Source: Sipunculus nudus | Lineage: Eukaryota > Annelida > Sipuncula > Golfingiida > Sipunculidae | NCBI GenBank assembly: GCA_026874595.1 | Contig: CM049318.1 | Coordinates: forward strand, 11,825,241-11,889,240 | DNA: 64,000 nucleotides | Direction of reading: 5' to 3' | The notes under the pieces: generated by a model | Databases searched by the model: none | What the model saw: only the letters and a program-made list of their open reading frames with translations | What the model was told of the DNA's origin: nothing | Translations under genes and position numbers: made by a program | Part shown: piece after piece, positions 11,965-21,749 of the stretch | How positions within the stretch are numbered: position 1 is the first letter of the stretch | Layout: every line of letters begins with the position of its first letter

Positions 11965-14900
11965 GTAAATCCTTGTTCTAAAAGTCTCTTAATTAATTTC
12001 CATGAAAACAACAGGTGGTTCTCACATAGCCCGTGGTAATTAAATTTGTGAATAAGACTACTTGCATATGAAAATTTTATCATTCACATAATCTCAAGAG
12101 TTTGGTGCTCCTCAGTCATACATCTAAAATAAAAATATAATCATCCCATTAAGTGGAATCATATTTTCATTCACTATTTTGTGTTTGTAGTGTGGACCAT
12201 TACTTTCTGTCTTATAGCAGTATTTATTTGGTGTTTGTGTTGTAAATAAAATCAAAACCTGGCGTGCTTGTGGTAAATTTTATTCAAAATTAACTGCCTA
12301 TGAAGGAGCTTGTTGCATTAAAGTATGTGTAATTTATTTTTCAGTTAGGATTTAGCATAAATTACCAACAAATTAATGTGATGTCATAAGGAATATCACT
12401 GTACCATAAAAAAGGGACCAAATGTCAGCCTAAAATACAGCCCATGAGGTCTGTTTATGTGGGCATCTGATGTTTTTGCATGGGGATGTCAGTTTGTGTC
12501 ATCTTGCATAGAATAATTCACTTGAGAATTTTACAGTGAGATTTTGGTCCCTTTTGCAAAAAAAAAAAAACAGAAATGGGTGATAGCAATTGATGGATTA
12601 TCATTTTAAAGACTGTTAATGACTTTCATACTGTCAGGGTTTGTGGCAGTCAGCTACGCTTTCACATACCTTGATTCATCACCCTACTCTGGCATGTACT
12701 TCATGAATAACCAACAAGCTTGTGAGTGTTTGGGCCAAAATCTCAACTGTCAGTCAGTTCGTTTCAAATTTTTGTTATCTTAGCCTTGAGTGCAGGAAAC
12801 AAAATAATTTTGTTATTATGTGAAAAAAATTGTTATTCATGAGAAAATATATTTTATTTCTTCCAATACTGCTCATAAGTGGCATTATGGATGATACATA
12901 TGGTTATGGGGAGGCCTGGCCAACCCTGGTTTAAATCATTTTCATTTCAAGATACCCCATATTCTGTCACTACTGGACATGTTTAATGTTTATTTTTAAA
13001 CAGACCTGAAGTAAACCTCGTAGAGAACATGGAGGGAGACTCGGAGATCGAGGACCACATGGAGTTAGATAACGTACACTTCAAACGCCACCTACAGAAA
13101 ATCCTGGAAGATGAAACCTGGGTCAACGATGTCACGTAAGATATTAATGTTTTATGTAAGGGATAAGGTTCTCTTGGCAGTGGCTGAGTGGAATAAGTAG
13201 ATATAACAAATATACTAGACCACCTTATAAGAATAGTAGATGGTAGTTCTCTCCCCCTTTATTAATTATTAGTCCTCTGTCATAAGGAGGGAGAACAACT
13301 AAAATGGTCCACTTCTGTCTGTCTGTCTGTTGTGCGGTCCTTCCATTCATCCATTCTGCCCCATTCTTTTACCACATATTTCTAAGACCAAATTTTACAG
13401 AATTACTCAGCACATGACTGAAATGGGATTGTAATCTGCAGGTGGCACCACCCATGTTTAGCAACTGTTCTATGCTTCAGGGTGGTCTTATATTCACTGA
13501 CGCCACACTTTCCTAGATAAACATATGGCAGGGGACTATTTTTGCCTCATAGGCCCTTGTTGACGGTATAAAATAGTATAAATGCCTTCAGCTTTGTTCA
13601 CTTGTATTTGCATTTCCATTCCTTTTACTAGGTGCGTAGGATCTTAGATTTTATCTAACCCCTCATGTATATATGGACACATGAAGAATGAGGAAGTTCT
13701 ACTGGTCATCAGTGTAACATACTTAAGTGTAGATTGCCAGTTTTTAAGTTGAGTGTCATTACCCATGGTGCACTTTTTTAAATGTAATACAGCATTGAAT
13801 CCCTACTTCATTTTGAATTACCATGGGCTCCATGCTTTCTCTCAGATAAAATTGAATGCTAGGCCAAAAAAAATTAAAGGTATGTTACTCAGGCACTGCT
13901 CATGTCAGTTTTAACTCCCTGCATCAAAAAGATTAATTTTAATTTTTTTTTATCTTTCATAAAGATGAATTTTTAACAAGATTTCCATTGTTATGTAGTG
14001 CTTTTCACTGTATAGCGAAAAAAAATCTTTTATTTATTATGTTTTTACCTGATCATATGACATTTTTATTGAAACTGATTTCTGAAAAAAATTGCCTGAG
14101 AACCATAGCTATTTTTTTTGCCTTAAGCATGTTGCTACATTCTTTAACATAGTGCCACTGGACACACTCCTATAATATCTGTTATAGGAATAATTATAAA
14201 ATGATCATTTGATAAATACCATTTGAAAAAAAAGGGGTCACCTTCTATTATTAAGCCTGTGGTTTCAGAGGACTGGCACCTCACTGCCTGGCCATCTTGA
14301 AGATCTGCCACACGCTGACTGAAAAATTGGTTGGCATGACGATGGGTAATGCTAGTCAGCTGAGGTCACAGGAAATGATCACGGATCTCGTCACTGTGGC
14401 AAAACGGATAAGTCCCAGAGTGGACGAGATTGTGAAAACTATGTACCCTCCACTGGATCCACGTCTGCTGGAAGCAAGGTGGGTGATGTGAGGGGAAGAC
14501 ATAAATATGTGGTATCCATTTATAAACAAAATATCACAGTAAGATGTAAATTAACTGGTCAGTGTAAGATGGAAATTTCAGAGAAATGTAATTAAGGTAA
14601 TCAGACTTAAATCTTTCCATCAAGTTGTTTACTTCTTTAAGAAAAGAGGTCATTAAATTTAAGATGGGGATTCGAAATAGTTAAAAAGTCAGGAAATTTG
14701 TACCTTCTTTAATGTAATATAGTCAATCCTAAGTGAACGGATCCATAGAAAACTTAGCGTATCTTGAGTTTCAACAAAAGTAGGGTATATTTGACTTAAG
14801 AAAGTAAAACACAATAAGGATTTACTTATCACCACCACAGGGCTTGACATAACTTTAGAAAGTGATAGCCAAGTCAGACAAGCAACTTTTAGCTTTTACT

Positions 14901-17900
14901 TTTCCTGTATGAGTTTTTACTTGCCCTATAAAAATCAGTTATTCCAGCCACAAATACAAAGTAAGTCCCATATGATTATGTTGCATGTTTTTACTGCATG
15001 TTACACAATAGACTTCTTCAAATGTTTGTCTGCTTATAATATTTTTCTTTAGAATTTGTGTGGATAAACTTACAGGTAATTTTAGGTAAATTGGTATTTT
15101 CGTTATTATTTCATTTCTCCAAGAGAGAAAAAGGCAAACAGTGGCCCTAGATCTTGGGGGAATATGTTAACCAAGCTAGATGTTCCCAAACTTATGCACA
15201 CAAGTCTTTTTATCCTTGACGAAGTTGGGGTAGCAAACACAGAGAATATTATCAGGCCTTTGAGTAAAGGTTTCTGTTCATCCCACATGCCAAGACGACC
15301 TTTTAACTTACCCGGGGCTGCCAGTTAATTGTAAATGTCAAGCCCTGGACCAGGTGAAGTAATCAGTCATTGTGTTCTGTTTTTCACAGATGTACAGCAT
15401 TGGTACTGTCCGTCACCCACCTTGTCATTATTACGAAAAACGCCTGTCATCTGTCAGGTGTCCTGGACTGGGTGAACCAGTCACTGGCTGAAGTGGAGGA
15501 GCACTTACAGGTCAGAGGTCACATGCAGTGGTCACATCGCATAGGCTGTGACCACCCTAAAAAATCATTATAATGTCATAAAAATTGGAAATATGAAATC
15601 TAATTACCAAAAGGGTCATAAAATTATAGGAAATATTAAAAATGTCATAAAATGTAAACAGTGTAGAAATTTGTTTTGGTCAGTCTGTTTTTGACATATT
15701 TCTTCTTTTAAAAACGATACTTTCATTAAACTGCACCTAGACTTTGCAAATGGTTCAAGGGGACATTCATTCAGACACTCATATGTTTAGAAACTCAATT
15801 TAAAAGTGCACGAGGGGTCTTGATACAAATAAAGACATTTTTTTATAGAAAAATAAACTAATTTCAGGATTTGTTTCAAGTATATGGGCACCACTTTTGA
15901 ACATATAATGGTTCAATGATAGGAAGACCCTGGTATGTCATCTTTCAAATGTCAACAAATCATAGATATATGTTCATGTAATATCATTGCAGTTTTACTG
16001 TGAATATCATATATAGTGGGACCTGCTTGAAGGACCACCTGTCTATTATGACCACCTGTCTACTAAGACCACCTGTCTATTAAGACCACCTGTCTATTAT
16101 GACCACCTGTCTTTTAAGACCACCTGTCTTTTAAGACCACCTATCTATTAAGACCACCTGTCTATTAAGACCACCTGTCTAATAAGACCAACTGTCTATT
16201 ATGACCACCTGTCTATTAAGACCCCCTGTCTATTAAGAACACCTGTCTTATAAGACCACCTGTCTATTATGACTACCTGTCTATTAAGACCATCTGTCTA
16301 TTAAGACCGCCTATCTATTAAGACCACCTGTCTTATAAGACCACCTGTCTATTATGACCACCTGTCTATTATGACCACCTGTCTATTAAGACCACCTGTC
16401 TATTATGACCACCTGTCTTTTAAGACCACCTGTCTTTTAAGACCACCTATCTATTAAGACCACCTGTCTATTAAGACCACTTGTCTATTAAGACCACCTG
16501 TCTATTAAGACCACCTTTCTATTATGACCACCTGTCTTTTAAGACCACCTATCAATTAAGACCACCTGTCTTTTAAGACCACCTGTCTATTAAGACCACC
16601 TGTCTATTAAGACCACCTGTCTATTAAGACAACCCTTTAGTGAACTAAACATTCACACTGACCTGTCTGACAAGACCATCAGTGAATTAAGACCACTTTT
16701 GCCCGGGCCCACAGGTGGTCTTATTACACAGGTTTTACTGTTTCATCATAACATGCACATGAACATACTGGATAAATTTACCTGCAGCAGGCTTGCCAAA
16801 TCACTCTTTCTAAAAGTCACTTTTTTCTGCAGCACTTTTTTTCATTTTTTTTAATTGTTTACACAAAATTAGATCTGAATTTTGTAAATTTTTAGCTCAG
16901 CTGACTATAAGTCATCTGAGCTGTAGTCGTGGTCCATTGTCCGTCGTCCGTCCGGACGTCTGTCGTGCCGTCCGTCCGTCCGTACATAGATGTGGCACGT
17001 TTTGAAACCGTAAGACCTAGGAATCCAAAATTCGGCAGAATGTTAGATGTCCCCAAGATCTCCTACCAAGCCGAAAACTGGGTCCTTGCGACTTCGTTCC
17101 TTTGAGAAATTAAGGGAAAACCTTAATTTTTTATTAAAATCCTATTTTCACACTTCAGGACTGCCTTATATCTAAACCACTCATCTGTTTTTCCTCATAT
17201 TTACCATAAATATTCCTCTGTATAGTTCCTATGTACATGCCAGAAATTAGGTCTGTATTATATAATTTAAAAACGTTATGGGCCCAAACATAATGTGTTT
17301 TGTAAGAAATCAGGAAAGATATTTGAACACTTAACACAAAACATGTTAAAGCTATGGACTTTTTTTCCAGTAATATAACTTTAATTAATCAAAATTAAAT
17401 TGTATACCCAAAATTAGATCAAAATCTTTAAAATTTTTAAAAATATTAACAAAATAAAAAATTGGTACCCTAAATTTTTCCCAACTTTGACCATGGCACG
17501 TTTGTTTCCTGAGAGCACTGTTGATTAAATTTTCATATCATGCACACATCAGGATTTCATCTTCGTAGTTTAGAAAGCTGAAAGAAATTGGCAAAATATT
17601 GTAGCTTTTATCAATGTTTTAATGAGACTCTGTCGGACCCAGGCTAGCTAGCCCCTCTTCAGTCACCTGTATGTTGACCTTGTTGACCTTTCATCAAATT
17701 ATGCACGCTTGAGGGGAGACATACACTGGGGCAGCCAGGCAGCTAATGCCCAGCCACAGTTGACCAAGGTGTCAAACCCAACCCATCTAATAGTTGTTTT
17801 GAAAAACAGCATAACAGTAAACAATAAATTAATAAATTTATATTGGTTTTTAATAACAAATTAAAGAAAAAATAATAGAAAGGAATTTGTTAGTTGATGA

Positions 17901-18728
17901 GTAACAGAAAATAAACTTGCAGTTACTGATGATGTAAGAATCTTGTATGGATGGAAAGAATGTTAATGTCAGTGTTATTCCAAATAACACCATGCAGTCA
18001 CCTATGGTATTTTTCAGTTCAATTTTAATGATAAAAAAATAAATCATATTATTCATTACTAATCATTAGGGATCATATAAAGGAAATTAATGATAGACAA
18101 AGATGCAATTGATAATATTAATCTAGATTCCTACTGTGTCTAGTGTGTAGATTGATGTGAAAGTAGTCCAAAGTGAATATATTACATTTATTTTTTTAAT
18201 ATAAATAAAAGCCATAAAACCAGGTACTTATGATCATTATTTAAATATGTGAATTTTGTATATTCTGGATTCTCAACATCATTGTTTGTATATCAGTACA
18301 AACCAATCATATAAACAAACCATGGCCTTTATTACCTCTTCCTCTCACCCCTGATCTCCATTTGATATTATTTTAGTTTTTTACCTTCAAGGTCAACTTC
18401 AGCTGAGCACCGTGACCCATGGGTCCCTTGTTTTCTGAGAACTTTCTCTTTTTCATTCGTTTACCTTTGGCAGGCCTGTGCAGGTCAGTCAGCCAGTTTA
18501 TCTTGGACAAGATACTTTTAACTGATATCTTATATGCACTGTATCACATTGAAATATTTGTATTTGTAAATATTGCAGCATCTACGTGAAGCCAGTGAGC
18601 AGTACGACTCTGCCCTGCAGCAGAACCTGACAAACACAGTAAACCTGGAACCTGGCAGCACCCAAGGTCAAGGTCATCCAGGGCAGGAACGCATGCAAGG
18701 TCAAAGTGAAGGTCACTCAGAGGTCTAA
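11801..18728 (+). CDS. TMEM98: TMEM98, transmembrane protein 98 (five coding exons)
   Basis: The coding sequence joins 11801-11964, 13004-13135, 14269-14478, 15390-15510 and 18579-18728: 777 nt, 258 residues plus TAA, with every junction GT-AG and in frame (phases 2, 2, 2, 0). Residues 4-28 form one hydrophobic membrane segment, followed by an Arg-rich stop (HRYCQRR). Residues 99-209 are the conserved helical domain. They carry the family signatures CLAILKICHTLTEKLV, VAKRISPRVDEIVK, MYPPLDPRLLEAR and TKNACHLSG-LDW. Vertebrate TMEM98 is about 226 residues; this protein is longer mainly in its C-terminal Gln/Gly/Ser-rich tail. In vertebrates TMEM98 is an ER-associated single-pass protein that binds the transcription factor MYRF and restrains its self-cleavage, and variants affect eye size. 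The same role here is inference. The start at 11801 matches the vertebrate N-terminus and has purine at -3 and G at +4. An in-frame ATG at 11783 would add six residues. No canonical AATAAA was seen soon after the stop. Confidence 0.95.
13004..13135 (+). CDS. TMEM98: TMEM98 coding exon 2
   Basis: The acceptor is TTTTTAAACAG and the donor is GTAAGA at 13136. The exon encodes an acidic linker ending in KILEDETWVNDV, which matches the ILENEDWIEDASG-like stretch of vertebrate TMEM98. Phase is 2 in and 2 out. Confidence 0.93.
13136..14268 (+). other. TMEM98 intron 2
   Basis: This is an A+T-rich intron. Around 13255-13560 it holds a degenerate repeat with a CTGTCTGTCTGTCTGT run, a GTCCTTCC run and one GGTGGCACCACC motif, resembling the repeat style at 25165-26700. 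No coding content was seen. Confidence 0.7.
14269..14478 (+). CDS. TMEM98: TMEM98 coding exon 3
   Basis: The acceptor is TGTGGTTTCAG and the donor is GTGGGT at 14479. It encodes residues 99-168 and the first two bases of Arg169. This is the most conserved part of the protein, including ILKICHTLTEKL, KRISPRVDEIVK and MYPPLDPRLLEA. Its sequence is close enough to vertebrate TMEM98 to identify the gene from this exon alone. Confidence 0.97.
14838..15347 (+). mobile_element. MITE-like element in TMEM98 intron 3
   Basis: The left terminus CAGGGCTTGACAT (14838) is mirrored at the right end by ATGTCAAGCCCTG (15335-15347), a perfect 13-bp terminal inverted repeat. There is no transposase frame, so this is a non-autonomous DNA element. 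It fills more than half of the 911-bp intron. Short inverted repeats around TTACTTGCCC also occur inside. A diverged relative without clear termini is at 7730-8060. Confidence 0.8.
15390..15510 (+). CDS. TMEM98: TMEM98 coding exon 4
   Basis: The acceptor is TGTTTTTCACAG and the donor is GTCAGA at 15511. It encodes residues 170-209, including LVLSVTHLVIITKNACHLSG and LDWVNQSLAEVEEHLQ, matching the vertebrate NACHLTG-LDWIDQSL-EEHL region. It ends in phase 0. Confidence 0.95.
16018..16740 (+). repeat. Dispersed element with an expanded 17-bp satellite (about 35 copies)
   Basis: The array of GACCACCTGTCTATTAA runs from about 16030 to 16630 with frequent TTA/TAT variants. It is bounded on the left by GTGGGACCTGCTTGAAG and on the right by a unique segment ending in an inverted unit, ACAGGTGGTCTTATTACACAGG (16711 onward). 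The locus at 52418-52585 has the same two flanks around only two or three units. The 17-bp array therefore expanded inside a dispersed element. It lies in TMEM98 intron 4. Confidence 0.9.
16895..18430 (+). mobile_element. Helentron-like non-autonomous element in TMEM98 intron 4
   Basis: GCTCAGCTGA at 16895-16904 is repeated inverted as TCAGCTGAGC at 18399-18408. The 12-bp palindrome GACCCATGGGTC (18414-18425) follows, then CCTTGTT. The 5' part has a hairpin-prone CTCAG...CTGAG and a TCCGTCGTCCGTCCGG tract. No protein is encoded. The right end is shared with the copy ending at 4880. The architecture matches non-autonomous Helentrons; class assignment is inference. Confidence 0.6.
18579..18728 (+). 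CDS. TMEM98: TMEM98 coding exon 5 with stop codon
   Basis: The acceptor is TAAATATTGCAG. It encodes residues 210-258, starting HLREASEQYDSALQQ, and ends at TAA (18726-18728). The first residues match the vertebrate LREAAL. The tail is rich in Gln, Gly, Ser and His and derives partly from a repeated CAAGGTCA motif, so it probably grew by short tandem duplication. The 3' untranslated region continues downstream to an undetermined end. Confidence 0.88.
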   Translation, partial: HLREASEQYDSALQQNLTNTVNLEPGSTQGQGHPGQERMQGQSEGHSEV

Positions 18729-19758
18729 CAACTTGACCTCAGCCTTTTTGTTAAAGTACGAGAGGAGTTAGTGTTATGTTGTTGTGTGCTAGGAGAGTGT
18801 ATGGATGTTGTGTAAATTTATAGTTCGTTAAAATGTGTCAGTGCATTTTAAAGCAGCAACTACTTATTTAAAAAAAAAGACTGTATTATACATGTATACT
18901 GTGAGAAACAGATGGTTACCATAGACACAACCTGCTGGAAAAACAAAAAAAAAACATTGATACTTTTAACATGCATTCATTTGTATGATAATTTAAGATG
19001 ATATGTGAATTTTTATTTGATAATATTAATTCAATGATACATGTGAAATATATATGAATGTTTATTTTATATATTATGCCATTATCATTGTTAGGATAAA
19101 ACAGGATACATGAAAACTGTAGAGGAAATGGGTAGAGTTACATGTGTAGGAAACCAGCAAGTGAGTTATTTTTAACTGCTTTAATATCTTATGTATTTAA
19201 CTTCAGTCATTGCATACTTATAATGCCAGGGCATTTTATTGAGGAAAAGTGTGACAGGACATCTAATGTTTATGTTTTGCATAGACTGGTCTCTGCATCT
19301 CAAAAGGTGTTATGTATAAAATTAGGAAGGGAGAAAGTCTATTTTACACATGTGAGGCATAAATCTCTTCTGAAATCATTCATAGGGTAAGTTTTAATTT
19401 AGAGAAAGCATTGAACATAATGTTATTATGGTTGTTGACTATGTCTTTTACTTGAAGTCCCCATGGTCTAGGGGGTATGATACATAGTTTAACTTTATAT
19501 GTTTGTTTTAAATTTGATTGACCAAGATTTCTGGACCAAGATATCGGTGCTCTGTATATAAAACAAGATTTTTAGCAATATAGGAGAATTTTAGTGTATC
19601 TTCTAGATCTTTTTGGAACTTCATATGTATTGAATGCAGCACACTTTAGATGATTGATACACTAAATTAAGCACTTGTTATTAACAGGAGATCATCCTGG
19701 TACATTGGGGGGTAAGAGAACCTCATGCATGTTAACTGTGACACACTACTGTTTATTG

Positions 19759-21740
19759 TATCCGCCAAAACGAAGTTTTGTGGATACATTGTTTTTGACC
19801 GGGTTTCGCCGCCGCGTTCGTTTCCGGAGAACTCCTCTGAGACTAATGGATGGATTTTTCCGAAACTTACACAAATTATAGGGTCACATGTGAACTGGTG
19901 CCTAACCAAGTGACCTTGACCTCTGACCTTTCCTCTCTGCCCAGCGTCCATTTGTGCGTCTGTTTCCACACATAAACCCACATATCTCGGGAACCGTTTG
20001 ACCGATCAGGAAAAAATTTTTTACACAAATGTAGCCCTGGGATAGCTTTATAACATCCACAAAAAAAGGTGGCCCCACCTGCAACCATGTTTGCACAGTG
20101 TCCATCTGTTCATCTGCCTTGGGTTAAAATCACTCATATCTCTGCAGTGGTTTGACTAATTCACCTTAAATTTGGCATGCGTATACATACTAGATAGCTT
20201 TCTTGATTTTATAACAGGTGGCGCCACCTACATTCACGTTAACACTGCAGACATCCAAGCTCATATCTCGGGAACTGTTTGACCGATCAGGAAAAAATTT
20301 CACACAAATGTAGCCCTTGGATAGCTTTATAACATACACTAAAATGGTGGCGCCACCTGCAGCCATTTTTGCACAGCATCCATCTATTTGTCTGCCTTAG
20401 GTTAAAATCACTCATATCTCTGCAGTGGTTTGACTAATTCACCTGAAATTCAGCATGCGTATACATCCTAGATAGGTTTCTTGATTTTGTGACAGGTGGC
20501 ACCACCTACCTTCACGTTAACGCTGCAGACATCCAAGCTCATATCTCGGGAACCGTTTGACCGATCAGGAAAAAAATTTTACACAAATGTAGCCCTGGGA
20601 TAGCTTTATAACATCCACATAAAAAGGTGGCCCCACCTGCAACCATGTTTGCACAGTGTCCATCTGTTCATCTGCCTTGGGTTAAAATCACTCATATCTC
20701 TGCAGTGGTTTGACTAATTCACCTTAAATTTGGCATGCGTATACATCCTAGATAGCTTTCTTGATTTTATGACAGGTGGCGCCACCTACATTCACGTTAA
20801 CGCTGCAGACATCCAAGCTCATATCTTGAGAACCGTTTGACGGATCAGGAAAAAAATTTCACACAAATGTAGCCCTTGGATAGCTTTATAGCATACACAA
20901 AAATAGTGGCGCCACCTGCAGCCATTTTTGCACAGCGTCCATCTGTTTGTCTGCCTTAGGTTAAAATCACTCATATCTCTGCAGTGGTTTGACTAATTCA
21001 TCTGAAATTCGGCATACGTATACATCCTAGATAGGTTTCTTGATTTTGTGACAGGTGGCACCACCTACCTTCACGTTAACGCTGCAGACATCCAAGCTCA
21101 TATCTCGGGAACCGTTTGACCGAACAGGAAAAAATTTTACACAAATGTAGCCCTTGGATAGCTTTATAACATACACAAAAATGGTGGCGCCACCTGCAAC
21201 CATTTTCGCACAGTGTCCATCTGTTTGTCTGCCTTGGGTTAAAATCACTCATATCTCTTCAGTGGTTTGACTAAATTACCTGAAATTTGACATGCGTATA
21301 CATCCCGCATAACTTTCTTGATTTTATGACAGGTGGCGCCACCTACTTTCACGTTAACGCTGCAGACATTAATGCTTATATCTTCGGACTCGTTTGACCA
21401 ATCAAGAAAAAAAAATTACACAAATGTAGCCCTTGGATATCTTTATAACATACACAAAAATGGTGGTACCACCGGCAGCCATTTTTGCACAGCGTCCATC
21501 TGTTTGTCTGCTGTGGGATAAAATCACTCATATCTCTGCAGTGGTTTGACTTTTCCACATGAAATTTTGCATGTGTATACATCTTGGATAGTTTCTCGTT
21601 CAAATAACAGGTGGCGCCACCTACAATCATGTTTATGTGATGTGTGTTTCCCCTCGCCACTCAATCCATGCCTCACTTCACCCGCCCTTCTCTGATTTTG
21701 GCGGATACACGTAGTCGCTTGTCGACTACCCGTATTCTAG
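19759..21740 (+). mobile_element. Helentron-like element with a 278-bp central tandem array
   Basis: The 12-bp TATCCGCCAAAA (19759-19770) recurs perfectly inverted as TTTTGGCGGATA (21696-21707). Then comes a 7-bp-stem hairpin GTAGTCG-CTTGT-CGACTAC (21711-21729), a 7-base spacer, and CTAG (21737-21740) followed by TT. The interior is about six units of about 278 bp. Landmarks such as GTCCATCTGTTTGTCTGCC recur near 20098, 20377, 20655, 20934, 21212 and 21494. Each unit includes AGGTGGCGCCACCT and GAACCGTTTGACCGATCAGG. No replicase or helicase frame is present. The open frames on both strands here are by-products of the array. Confidence 0.8.
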
Positions 21741-21749
21741 TTTATTAAT

